DNA of 44,329 nt, from assembly GCA_013360445.1 (NCBI GenBank), contig JABWBP010000022.1, positions 1 to 44,329 on the forward strand, written 5' to 3'. Below the pieces are notes generated by a model that ran no database searches, had not been told where the DNA came from, and saw only the letters and a list, made by a program, of their open reading frames with translations. The stretch is from Calditrichaceae bacterium (GTDB lineage: Bacteria; Calditrichota; Calditrichia; RBG-13-44-9; J075). The position numbers and the translations under genes were made by a program. Positions 33,152 to 41,537 of the stretch are shown piece by piece. Each line of letters opens with the position of its first letter. Positions within the stretch are counted from its first letter, which is position 1.

Positions 33152-33580
33152 GGTCGATAACTCCCTTTCGTTAAGGGGTTAGTAAAAGAACTATGGTCAG
33201 TTAATAACCTACCCGAAAAATGTGGGTACTGAGCCGGGGCAACGCGCCGCCCGGTAAAACAGTTTTTTCCATTCACTACACCTCCTGGTCAGGGATGAAC
33301 ATTTGGGGAATTAATCGAATAATGAAAAATGCATGAAAAAACGGTAAGCGTCTGCGTTGAGTGCATTTCCTGCTCCCGCAAGAAATTATTCCTTACTTTC
33401 AACACATCTCTTTACTAAAACCTAACTAATTTAGTATGGTATTTTGTCGAAAACCATGACATTCGTCATGTTTTTCAGCATTTTTTAGCACATTTGTTGC
33501 TCTCAGGCAGAGCAAGAATTATTTTAAGCCTCGTGCGTGGCTTTCAGCCGCCACCCGTCATTTGAGGCGCATACAAGGGA
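33152..33580. promoter_or_regulatory. 429-base divergent control region
   Basis: A gene-free region between the divergent peroxidase and polymerase genes; both promoters must lie here. Two perfect dyads are visible: ACTAATTTAGT (33425-33435) and CATGAC-ATTC-GTCATG (33455-33470), each a possible operator. The second is followed by TTTTT and could also be a weak terminator. The middle is AT-rich. No word-repeat array is seen, which is unusual for a gap of this size here. Confidence 0.5.
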
Positions 33581-35902
33581 ATGATACTAAAAACCGACGT
33601 TTTCATCCTCACCGGGGAGTGGGAGGATCTCCCCCGCAGCCGCGAGCACCCGCAGGGCCGCCACCTGCTGCGCTATTACGGCATCTCGCAGGAGCATGGC
33701 CGGGTGGAAATCCTCATCGACCGCCAGAAACCGCTGTTTTTCGTTCCCCGCGCCGCGGTTCTGCCGCCGGGAGTGCGCCCATCGGAGCGAAGAGCGGTTG
33801 CGCTGCGCAACTTTGCCGGGGAGGAGGCGGACGCGCTCTATTTTCCCACCCAAAAAGCCCTGCGCTCCGCGGCAAAAACTCTTAAGGCGCTCGATATTCC
33901 CACCTACGAGGCGGACCTGAAGCCGGAGCGCCGCTATTTGATGGAGCGCTTCATCAACGCCCAGGCCACGGTGCAGGGGGAAGCCCGGCAAAACGGGCGG
34001 CTGACCACCTTCCGCAATCCCCGCCTCACCCCCTGCGAAACGTCCCCGGAATTCACCATACTCTCCTTCGACATCGAAACCGGGGTGGAGAGCGATCAAT
34101 TGTATTCCATCGCAGTTCACTTAACCGGAAAGAACTTGGAAGAGCAGCAGCGCGTGTTCATGCTCGGCGAATTCCCGGGCGCCGCGCCGGAATTCATCTC
34201 CTTTCATCCTACGGAACAAAAGATGCTGGAAGCGTTCCTGCGCTGGTTTCAGGAGGCGGACCCGGACATTCTCATCGGCTGGAACGTGATCGGCTTCGAC
34301 CTCGCCTTCCTGGAACGGAAGAGCCGGGAATGGGGAATCCCCTTTCATCTGGCGCGAAGCGGGCGCCCCATTAACTTAGCGAAACGGGAGCGCATCGGCT
34401 ACACGGCGGAGATTTCCGGGCGGGTGGTGATCGACGTTTCCCAGACCCTGCGCATGTCCTTTTACAGCTTCGAAGATTACCGCCTGGAAACCGTGGCGCA
34501 GGCGCTGTTAGGCCGGGGAAAGACCATTTCCTCGGAAGATGAGAAGATCGCCGAAATCGAGCGCCTGTTCCGGGAGGACAAAGGGGAATTGGCGCGCTAC
34601 AACCTGCAGGATTGTTTGTTAGTGAGCGAAATCGTTCGCAAAACCGGGCTGTTGGAGCTGATGGTGCGGCGCTCCCAGATCTCCGGTTTGCTGCTCAACC
34701 AGGTGGGCATGTCCGTGGCCGCGTTCGACCATTATATGCTGCCGCGCCTGCACCGCAAGGGGTTTGTGGCGCCCAACGCCGATGACATCACCGGGCTGGA
34801 GCACGCCGCCGGCGGTTACGTGATGGAGCCGGTTCCGGGAATTTACGAACACGTGGCGGTGCTGGATTTCAAAAGCCTCTACCCCTCCATCATCCAATCT
34901 TTCAAAATCGATCCGCTCTCGCGCCTGCGGGCGGATATCGATCCCCTTACCACGCCCAACGGTTACCGCTTCTCCGCCAGCGAGCACATTCTGCCGGAAT
35001 TCATCGACCGGCTGATGGCGCAGCGCGCCGAAGCCCGCCGCGCCGGGGACGCGCATCTTTCCCAGGCCATCAAAATCCTGATGAACAGCTTTTACGGGGT
35101 GATGGGGTCCTTCGGCTGCCGGTTCTACCACCCGGATTTGCCCTCGGCCATTACCGGCACCGGGCAGTGGCTGTTGAAAGGGTGCAAAGCGTTCCTGGAG
35201 GCGCAGGGCTACCCGGTGCTCTATGGGGATACCGATTCCGTGTTCGTGCAGTTGAAAATGAACGGAGCGGAGGAAAAAGGGCGGGAGTTGGCGGCGTTAT
35301 TGAACCGCTACTGGCGGGAGGAATTGCAAAAAATGGGAGTGGTTTCTTACCTGGAGATGGAGTTCGAGAAATATTATCACAAATTCGTGCTGCCGATCGG
35401 GCGGGCGACCGGCGGCGGGGCGCGCAAACGCTACGCCGGGCTGCTGCCGGCCGGGGGGAAGCCGGTTTTGGAATTCGTGGGCATGGAATTCGTGCGCTCC
35501 GATTGGACGCCCCTGGCAAAACAATTTCAGCATGAATTGTACTGGCGGGTGCTTAACGGCCTGGAATATCGCAACTGGATTCGCGGCCTGATCGATTCCC
35601 TGCTGGCCGGGCGGCTGGATGGGCAACTGGTCTATCGCAAGCGCTTGCGCAAAGACGCCGACGAATACACCAAGAACATCTCCCCCCAGGTGCGCGCCGC
35701 GCGGATGATGAAGAAGCCCGGGCGGGAAGTGCGCTACTTAGTCACCCGCGACGGCCCGGTTCCCATCGAGCGCCATCCCCGCAACATCGATTACCGGCAC
35801 TATATCGAAAAACAGCTTCGCCCGATTGCGGATTCCCTGTTAGGGCTGTTAGGAGTATCATTCCGGGAGCTGATCCGTCCGGCGCAGTTGGAGCTGTTTT
35901 GA
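33581..35902 (+). CDS. polB: Family B DNA polymerase II
   Basis: A 773-residue DNA polymerase of the Pol II/family B type, with proofreading. The exonuclease motifs are FDIETG (about 163-168), GWNVIGFDLAFL (Exo II) and YNLQDCLL (Exo III). The polymerase motifs are DFKSLYPSII (motif A, about 428), KILMNSFYGVMGS (motif B, about 497) and YGDTDSVF (motif C, about 547). All catalytic acids are present. The length is like Escherichia coli Pol II (783). It probably acts in lesion bypass, replication restart or repair, as Pol II does; its regulation here is not evident and I see no SOS box. The ATG is preceded by AAGGGA at very short spacing. Confidence 0.95.
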   Translation: MILKTDVFILTGEWEDLPRSREHPQGRHLLRYYGISQEHGRVEILIDRQKPLFFVPRAAVLPPGVRPSERRAVALRNFAGEEADALYFPTQKALRSAAKTLKALDIPTYEADLKPERRYLMERFINAQATVQGEARQNGRLTTFRNPRLTPCETSPEFTILSFDIETGVESDQLYSIAVHLTGKNLEEQQRVFMLGEFPGAAPEFISFHPTEQKMLEAFLRWFQEADPDILIGWNVIGFDLAFLERKSREWGIPFHLARSGRPINLAKRERIGYTAEISGRVVIDVSQTLRMSFYSFEDYRLETVAQALLGRGKTISSEDEKIAEIERLFREDKGELARYNLQDCLLVSEIVRKTGLLELMVRRSQISGLLLNQVGMSVAAFDHYMLPRLHRKGFVAPNADDITGLEHAAGGYVMEPVPGIYEHVAVLDFKSLYPSIIQSFKIDPLSRLRADIDPLTTPNGYRFSASEHILPEFIDRLMAQRAEARRAGDAHLSQAIKILMNSFYGVMGSFGCRFYHPDLPSAITGTGQWLLKGCKAFLEAQGYPVLYGDTDSVFVQLKMNGAEEKGRELAALLNRYWREELQKMGVVSYLEMEFEKYYHKFVLPIGRATGGGARKRYAGLLPAGGKPVLEFVGMEFVRSDWTPLAKQFQHELYWRVLNGLEYRNWIRGLIDSLLAGRLDGQLVYRKRLRKDADEYTKNISPQVRAARMMKKPGREVRYLVTRDGPVPIERHPRNIDYRHYIEKQLRPIADSLLGLLGVSFRELIRPAQLELF

Positions 35903-35913
35903 ATTTGAAAAGC

Positions 35914-36172
35914 GGTGTTCTGGTGTTTTAGTGTTCTGGTGCTCTCACCACTTAAAGACCACGTGATAAGACACCCTAAAACATAATAACACTAACCAAA
36001 AATATTTGAAATTTGCCACAGAGAACACAGAGGAGTTGAGAAATTATGCCAGCCAGAAAGTGGAGCTATGCCGAAACTCTGTGATCTCTGTGAACTCTGT
36101 GGCTAAAAAAGTTAGGGACAAACTCTCAGATTTCAGCATGAAAAATCTATAACACTAAAACACCAAAACGCC
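35914..36172. repeat. Nested inverted word-repeat element after polB
   Basis: The outer arms are GTGTTNNN-type octamers (35914-35945) and their reverse complements (36149-36172), with a perfect 15-bp pairing (35921-35935 with 36151-36165). Nested inside is an inverted pair of 9-base-period CACAGAGNN arrays (36015-36036 and 36077-36103). The architecture is the same as at 15297-15644: different unit classes stacked as nested palindromes. Confidence 0.85.
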
Positions 36173-36174
36173 CC

Positions 36175-36561
36175 TTACTTCGAGACCAGCACGCTCTCCT
36201 GCAAGGTATCCCCTAACATTTTGAAGAACCGGTCGGCGTCTTTGTAATCCTCTTTTTCAATCGTCGCCAGCAGATCCGGGTTGTTCAGGAATTGCGAGGC
36301 CAGGTAAGCTTTGTAACGGATGTTCCGGGTTTCGCCTTCTTTTACCAGGCGAGTGATTTGCTTTTTCAGCCTGGCCACGTCCTGTTCGGGATAAAAAAGC
36401 ATGAATTTGAGGGAGTGGAAGATCGCCGATTCCACCATCCCGGCATTGCCGGATTTGAGCGCTTTTTCAAAATTTTTGGGCGCGTTCTTCACGTTTTCCG
36501 GGCTTTGCGCCGCCAGCCCGACGCTCAGCAGCGCGACGAAGAGTAGCGATACGGTTTTCAT
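36175..36561 (-). CDS. Small exported protein of unknown function
   Basis: A 128-residue protein with an N-terminal signal peptide (MKTVSLLFVALLSVGLAAQS). The mature part is helical and charged (NAPKNFEKALKSGNAGMVESAIFHSLKFMLFYPEQDVARLKKQITRLVKEGETRNIRYKAYLASQFL). It resembles short HEAT/TPR-like helical periplasmic proteins, but I recognise no named family. The start at 36561 is chosen because of the signal peptide and a GGAGGA ribosome site; a longer open frame upstream is only translated repeat. Its stop abuts the nested repeat element at 35914-36172. It is divergent from the six-gene cluster on the right, with about 480 bases between. Confidence 0.75.
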   Translation of the reverse strand: MKTVSLLFVALLSVGLAAQSPENVKNAPKNFEKALKSGNAGMVESAIFHSLKFMLFYPEQDVARLKKQITRLVKEGETRNIRYKAYLASQFLNNPDLLATIEKEDYKDADRFFKMLGDTLQESVLVSK

Positions 36562-36600
36562 GGCATCCTCCTGCGGGATTGAAGATTGAACATTGAAGAT

Positions 36601-36656
36601 TGGTTCCTGTTTCCTGCCTCTTGTTTCTTGCCTCTTGTTTCCTGTCTCTTGTTTCT
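36601..36656. repeat. Eight exact-phase heptamers (TGNYTCY)
   Basis: Eight consecutive 7-base units begin with TG and have TC at positions 5-6. They are the same class as the array at 25446-25494. Confidence 0.85.
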
Positions 36657-36846
36657 CATCCGCTTGAAGTTTACGGCGGGGGTATATCAAAGATGTCATG
36701 CGCGGGTAAAGGGTTGTCAAAAGATGTCACCGCCCTGCCGCTTCAAAAAACCTGATTCAAAAATCGTGATGCCGGAAGGATAAGCCCCGGCGGGGGGCGC
36801 TATCTTTAGCCCTTACCCAATCCGGCCGAGGGGGAAGGGGTGGAGT

Positions 36847-37012
36847 GGTGGATTAATGGATGAATGGATGGATTAATGATATACTATCACCTGACATTTC
36901 CCGGCACGTGCCGATCGTAGATTCTTTTGGAAAGGGATGGACTCTTTCAGATAGTGATTTCTCCGGGGCAACGCCCAATACCCCATCAATCCATTAATCC
37001 AATACTCCATGG
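36847..37012. repeat. Inverted pair of octamer arrays upstream of the right-hand cluster
   Basis: TGGATTAA/TGGATGAA units at about 36847-36879 face CATTAATC/CATCAATC units at about 36985-37012. The palindrome CGGCACGTGCCG lies in the loop. Confidence 0.75.
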
Positions 37013-37040
37013 CTCCTGAAAATCAGATTATCGGTTGCAA

Positions 37041-38684
37041 ATGAATTTCCAACGGGTCCTTCAAAATTTGGGTATATCCCCAACGCCCCTGTTCGCGGCG
37101 TCCTGGTTTTTCTTTACGCTGCTGGCCTGGTGCGTTTCGCTGCCCGCCCAGCCGGAAGTTCGCATTGTCGGGGTCGGCGACTCCCTGGTGGACAGGCCGG
37201 GAATCCGGGTCAACACGAACGAGGATATTTACGGGACCCTGGCATTTTCTGCGTCGGATACCGCGGCAATCCTGCTCCAACTCGCCTGGCGGCGGCAGGG
37301 CGAGGATACCTGGTGGATTCATCCCCAAAGCCTGAACTTCTCTCCCCTGCCCCAGAAAACAACCCCATGGAAATTCAGCGGGGTGGCCCTGGGCGGCGAT
37401 TTCGACGCAAACAAAACCCTGGAACTGCTCGCCTTTGCAACCGGAAAAGAACGCCCCGCCCCGGAGGGCGTCATTGATTACTACTCCCTGCTGCACCTCA
37501 GCAAGGCGGTGTCCAACCCGGCGCTTTTGCAGCGCAACCCCAAAACCCCTTCCCTGCTGCTCATCATCCCCCGCATTCGCATCGAGGCCATCGACGGGCA
37601 GGCCATCCGCCCCGGGGCCCGCCACGAGGCCGGTTTGCAGGCGCTGCTCACCGGGGAAGTGCGCAAGCCCTCTCCCGGCCTGCTGCGGGTGGTGGTGCAG
37701 CCGCTCAGCCGGCAGGAACACTGGATCAGCGAGGACGAGCCGTTAGTGCGGGAGGGCCGCTGGAGCGCGAAAGTGGATTTCGGCGCTAAAGATTTCGAAA
37801 CCGAGAGCGAATTCATCCTCTTTGCCGTGATTGCCCGGGAAGAGTTGCCCCGGGGACGGGCGATCTCTCTCCCGGAGTGGCGCGCCTACCTGCAAACCCG
37901 GGTCATCGCCGCTACCCCGGCCATCCGGATCTCCCGGGTAGAAACGCCGCTGGCAAAAAACGCCTTAGAAGTTAAAATTCTCTCCATCAATGACAATTTG
38001 GTGGACGGCAAGCTGCGCTGGCGGGTCAATCCCCGCAGCGGGGTGAAGGGAACCTTGCAGGGGCGTCCTTTGGGAAAAGACGAGGCGGTATGGCTGCTGG
38101 CCACGGATGATTTTGCCGACCGTCCCTGGCGGGTGCTGGGGAAAGCCTCCCTGAAGAGCGAGCGCTATTGGGAACTGTCGCCGCGCTTGTTGGGTGTTAC
38201 CGGCGATTACCTGAAGCTGATCGCGGTGGTCGCGGCCAGCGCCGGGCAATCCCTGAATCCGCAGGAAATCGAGGAGAACGCCGCGTTTTCTCCCCCGGTT
38301 CATTTGGTGCTTTCCGATGAACCGCCCCTGCGGGTAACCATCGAAGCGATCGACCGCCAGAAAGCGGCGCCCGGCCGGGAGCTCCAGGTGTACCGCGTTT
38401 CCGGGATCGAAGGGAGCATTTCCGGCCGCCCCCCGGAGGCGGATGACAAGGTGTGGATCTTGAAAATGCGTCCCCGGGAGGATGATTCCTGGGAGCTGTT
38501 AGGCCAGGCGGCGTTGAAGAACAAACACAGTTGGGCGCTGCCGCCCCTGGCGTTGGGGAATTCTGGGGAGCAGTTGATCTTAATCGCAGTGCTCTCCAAA
38601 ACCAAAATCGAGGATTTGGCGCTGCAAGAACAGCAAAGCGTGCGCGCCGCCTCGGAGCGGGTGCACGTGCGGCTCACAGAATAA
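37041..38684 (+). CDS. Exported four-module protein of unknown function
   Basis: 547 residues from ATG 37041; a TTG six bases upstream is in frame but less likely. A hydrophobic segment, FAASWFFFTLLAWCVSLPAQ (about 18-36), is a signal peptide or anchor. Four modules of about 115-130 residues follow. Each begins with a strand like IRIEAID or VRIVGVGD and a D.L/DGQ.. turn, has a middle W-rich hairpin (DDFADRPWRVLGKASL.SERYWELS; REDDSWELLGQAALKNKHSWALP), a strand like LKLIAVVA or FILFAVIA, and ends ....A.SPPVHLVL. The pattern is beta-sandwich-like and repeats in the next gene's product. I recognise no family. It opens a row of six co-directional genes. The next gene starts about 107 bases downstream after a heptamer palindrome. 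Confidence 0.75.
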   Translation: MNFQRVLQNLGISPTPLFAASWFFFTLLAWCVSLPAQPEVRIVGVGDSLVDRPGIRVNTNEDIYGTLAFSASDTAAILLQLAWRRQGEDTWWIHPQSLNFSPLPQKTTPWKFSGVALGGDFDANKTLELLAFATGKERPAPEGVIDYYSLLHLSKAVSNPALLQRNPKTPSLLLIIPRIRIEAIDGQAIRPGARHEAGLQALLTGEVRKPSPGLLRVVVQPLSRQEHWISEDEPLVREGRWSAKVDFGAKDFETESEFILFAVIAREELPRGRAISLPEWRAYLQTRVIAATPAIRISRVETPLAKNALEVKILSINDNLVDGKLRWRVNPRSGVKGTLQGRPLGKDEAVWLLATDDFADRPWRVLGKASLKSERYWELSPRLLGVTGDYLKLIAVVAASAGQSLNPQEIEENAAFSPPVHLVLSDEPPLRVTIEAIDRQKAAPGRELQVYRVSGIEGSISGRPPEADDKVWILKMRPREDDSWELLGQAALKNKHSWALPPLALGNSGEQLILIAVLSKTKIEDLALQEQQSVRAASERVHVRLTE

Positions 38685-38685
38685 C

Positions 38686-38770
38686 GGCGCAGAGCGCAAA
38701 GTGCATAGAGCATGGCGCAGAGACCCTAAAACGCTATGCTCTATGCGCCATGCACTTTGCGCTATGCGCC
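38686..38770. repeat. Inverted pair of heptamer arrays between the two module genes
   Basis: Five GCGCANA-type heptamers (38687-38721) face six CGCTATG/CGCCATG-type heptamers (38732-38773). Arms 38686-38706 and 38750-38770 pair over 21 positions with one mismatch. The element begins one base after the upstream stop codon. Confidence 0.85.
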
Positions 38771-38791
38771 CTGATTGTGGGGTTTTCATCT

Positions 38792-41506
38792 ATGAGAGAC
38801 AGATTCATCTGGCCAATCGCGTTGATTGCCGCCTTCAGCCTTGCGGCGCTGTGCCAGGAAGAAACGTCCCCGGCGGGGGAGTTTTCCGGGGAAGTTGCGC
38901 AGGCGCAACCGCTCCCGCGCGGCGAAGCGGAGAATATTTCCGCGGCGATCCGCTGGGTGGCCGGCGAGTATCTCAGCCCGGAAAGCGAGCGGATCGACCG
39001 CAATTACCTTACGTTCGAATCGTTCGATGAAGCCGCGGGAGAGGACGTGCGCGTGGAAGTATGGGGGCTGGCGGAATGGGATATTCTTCCCCTGCCGGGT
39101 GAGGAGGCGCAATCCAACCTCTCCATCCGGGTCTTCGTGCACGACCGCAGCGCCGGAAAGTGGTGGCCCTACGGGCCTGCGCAGCCGGAAGGCAACGGAT
39201 CGTGGGTAATTCACGGGGTGCGCTTCGGCGAGGGCGCTCACCAGGGGCAGCGCTTCACCCTGCGGGCCGCGGTGGTGAAGGACCTGCCCGGCCAGCGCCC
39301 GCTCAGCGCGGAGGAGTGGCAATCCCGCGCCGTGGCGGTCTCCGACCCGGTGTACCTCACCGTGCGGCGGCGCCTGATCCTCCCCTACCCCGCTTCGCCG
39401 GAGGTAACCGGGCCGGCAATCTGGCTGTCCACCATCGACCACCTGACCGTATCGCCCACCGAGCCGCTGGTGGTTGCGCCGGTCGCTGCGGTAGCCGGCA
39501 CATTCGAATGGCCGGGCGGGGCGCTCAACCCCTCCGGTTCCGGCAATCACAGCGAGGCCGGAACCGCTCCCGCGGGAAAACCGCTGATCTACTTAGTCAT
39601 TCGCTCCGCGGCCGCGGATCGCTGGCGAATCTTCGGGCCGGCGGTGCTGAACGGGGTGAAATGGGAAATCCGCGACGTCAGCATCGCCGATCCCGGGGAA
39701 CCGCAGTGGCTGCGCTTTCAAATGTCCGCCATTATCACCCGCCGGGCGCTACCGCAAGGCTCCCTGCCATATCGCGATTGGTGGGAAGCAAAAATCAGCG
39801 CCAGCGAGGCCGTGGAAGTTTCCGTAAAACCCCATACCCCGGTGATCGGCCTCCCCTCCCCGGCAATCCGGATGCGTTTCCTCCAAACCTTAGGGGACAC
39901 CCTCTCCCTGCTGCCGGAGGCAAACGCTTTCGCCGGAGAACCGCTGCCGATCGACAGCTTGGGCGAGGTAATCCAGATTGGCGGCGAAGTTACCCAACTG
40001 CCCCAGGGCGGTTCGGTGTGGGTGCTGGTGAACCCCATCGGCAGCCCGTTGTGGGAGGTTCACGGCAGGGCGATTGCGCTTGCGGACGGCGGGGAGTGGC
40101 GGCTGCCCTTCACGGCCGGGGAGCGTTTCCGGGAATTGAACGTTTCCCGCTTCCGCCTCATCGCCCTGGTGAGCACGCAGAACCTTCAGCCGGGATTGAT
40201 CGACTACGCGGCCTGGCGCGCCAACGCCCTGGCGATTTCCGACCCGGTGGTGGTGGAGGAGAAACATCCCCTTTACCGGGAGCCTTCGCGCTTGGCGCTG
40301 CGCATTACCGAAGTCGGGGGAAAAAACGCCGGGAATCCCCACACCGAGGCGGATATTCGCGGCAACGCCGCAGTGGAGGGCGATATCAACCGCCTGCCCG
40401 AAGGAGCGCTCATCTGGGTGGGGGTGCGCAGCAAAGGCTCGGAGAATTGGCACTTCAGCGGGCCGGCGTTTATCAACCAGCGGCGCTGGGACGTTCCCCG
40501 GGCCTATTTTCCGGTCGATCCCGGAAATTGGGAAACGGGAGAGGCCCCGCAGGGAGGAAATCCGCAGGAAGCATTCGCCAAAAACGCCGGTTACGACCTG
40601 ATCGCCATTGCCGCGCGGGGAGATTTGCCGGCCGCGGCGCTGAGCGACCGGGAATTGCACTGGTACGCTCTCGCAACCTCCCCGGTGGTGCAGGTGCGCC
40701 CGGTTTCTCCATTATCCACTTCTATTATTGCAGGAGGATTCTCGAACTTGCTGTGGATCATCATTTTGCTGGCGTTATTCGCGGCCCTGGAATATTACTT
40801 CAAAACCGTGTCGCAGGTCGCCGAAAAGCTTGCCGAGGCGCTGGAGCAGCTCAGCCGCTACTTAGGCGCGCAGTTTGCGGAAATGCCCAAACCGCAGGTC
40901 ATCCCCTCCACCTTCGGAGTGCTGATCTTAGCCTTAGGCATTTTTGCCATCGTGGGATATTTCCCCATCTATACCCACGTGCTGGAGCGGGTTTTGAAAT
41001 TATCCCCGGAAAAGAGCGAGAGCCTGGCGCTGCTGCTGATCGTTTTCATCGGTCTGGCGGGGGTGATCATGCACCTCAGCGTGGAATTCATCAGCCAGCG
41101 GGAGGGGCAGCTCATCAACCGCATTTTCGACTACTTTCTGAATTACGCCCTGCCGGTGACGGTGCTGCTGGTAACCTTCGCGCTCTGGGGAGTGCAGGCG
41201 CTGCTCTACCTGGAACTGTACCTGGCGCAGGTAGAGCCGGGCAATATTCGCATTCCCGCGGCCATGGGCGCGGCGGCGTTTTTCATCGCCGGCATCGAGA
41301 CCTTGGGATTTTACTGGGCGGCGCGGTTAGGCAAGGACTTCTTCGGCTGGCTGCTCTTTCACCTCTTTTTGTTAGGCCCCCCGGCGGCGCTGGCGAAAAT
41401 CTTCCGGGTAATTTACACCCTCTTCCGGGCCTTCCCCCACCGGGGCGAAAAGCCCGCCGCGCAGCCGGGAGAGCCTTCACCGGTGAATCCGGGAAAACCT
41501 GATTAA
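38792..41506 (+). CDS. Large membrane protein: four ectodomain modules plus about six membrane helices
   Basis: 904 residues from ATG 38792. The longer open frame upstream is repeat DNA. A signal-anchor (FIWPIALIAAFSLAAL) is followed by about 600 residues outside the membrane, with four modules related to those of the preceding protein. Each has a W....G.A......W hairpin (KWWPYGPAQPEGNGSWVIHGV; RWRIFGPAVLNGVKWEIRDV; LWEVHGRAIALADGGEWRLPF; NWHFSGPAFINQRRWDV), then LRAAVV/LIALVS-like strands and ...A.SDPV.V. After a first helix (about 645-665) and a short helical segment (VSQVAEKLAEALEQLSRYLG) come about five more helices (706-725, 743-762, 783-808, 820-843, 850-875) and a proline-rich tail. 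No known family is recognised. It looks like an inner-membrane sensor or channel with a large ectodomain. AATCTTC heptamers overlap its stop codon. Confidence 0.75.
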   Translation: MRDRFIWPIALIAAFSLAALCQEETSPAGEFSGEVAQAQPLPRGEAENISAAIRWVAGEYLSPESERIDRNYLTFESFDEAAGEDVRVEVWGLAEWDILPLPGEEAQSNLSIRVFVHDRSAGKWWPYGPAQPEGNGSWVIHGVRFGEGAHQGQRFTLRAAVVKDLPGQRPLSAEEWQSRAVAVSDPVYLTVRRRLILPYPASPEVTGPAIWLSTIDHLTVSPTEPLVVAPVAAVAGTFEWPGGALNPSGSGNHSEAGTAPAGKPLIYLVIRSAAADRWRIFGPAVLNGVKWEIRDVSIADPGEPQWLRFQMSAIITRRALPQGSLPYRDWWEAKISASEAVEVSVKPHTPVIGLPSPAIRMRFLQTLGDTLSLLPEANAFAGEPLPIDSLGEVIQIGGEVTQLPQGGSVWVLVNPIGSPLWEVHGRAIALADGGEWRLPFTAGERFRELNVSRFRLIALVSTQNLQPGLIDYAAWRANALAISDPVVVEEKHPLYREPSRLALRITEVGGKNAGNPHTEADIRGNAAVEGDINRLPEGALIWVGVRSKGSENWHFSGPAFINQRRWDVPRAYFPVDPGNWETGEAPQGGNPQEAFAKNAGYDLIAIAARGDLPAAALSDRELHWYALATSPVVQVRPVSPLSTSIIAGGFSNLLWIIILLALFAALEYYFKTVSQVAEKLAEALEQLSRYLGAQFAEMPKPQVIPSTFGVLILALGIFAIVGYFPIYTHVLERVLKLSPEKSESLALLLIVFIGLAGVIMHLSVEFISQREGQLINRIFDYFLNYALPVTVLLVTFALWGVQALLYLELYLAQVEPGNIRIPAAMGAAAFFIAGIETLGFYWAARLGKDFFGWLLFHLFLLGPPAALAKIFRVIYTLFRAFPHRGEKPAAQPGEPSPVNPGKPD

Positions 41507-41525
41507 TCTTCAATCTTCAATTTTC
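41505..41525. repeat. Three heptamers overlapping a stop codon
   Basis: Three AATYTTC units begin on the stop codon of the membrane protein gene (TAA at 41504-41506). They are the reverse complement of the GATTGAA class at 36576-36600. Confidence 0.7.
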
Positions 41526-41537
41526 ACTCGAGGCGCT

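Larger units (their letters stand above)
36562..37040. other. 479-base gap with three repeat classes and a perfect 12-bp palindrome
   Basis: From left to right: GATTGAA-type heptamers (36576-36600), eight TGNYTCY heptamers (36601-36656), TGGATKAA octamers (36847-36879), the perfect palindrome CGGCACGTGCCG (36902-36913, a possible operator), and CATNAATC octamers (36985-37012) that are the reverse complement of those at 36847-36879. No gene is visible. The promoters of the divergent flanking genes should be here. Confidence 0.7.

Noticed and set aside
38531-38791. An 87-codon N-terminal extension of the large membrane protein
   Set aside because: It overlaps the end of the previous gene and translates a heptamer palindrome; a signal-anchor starts at ATG 38792.
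39160-41502. A 780-codon open frame overlapping the large membrane protein gene in another frame
   Set aside because: The product is extremely rich in Arg, Gly and Pro with no signal or domain; it is a shadow of GC-rich codon usage in the real gene.
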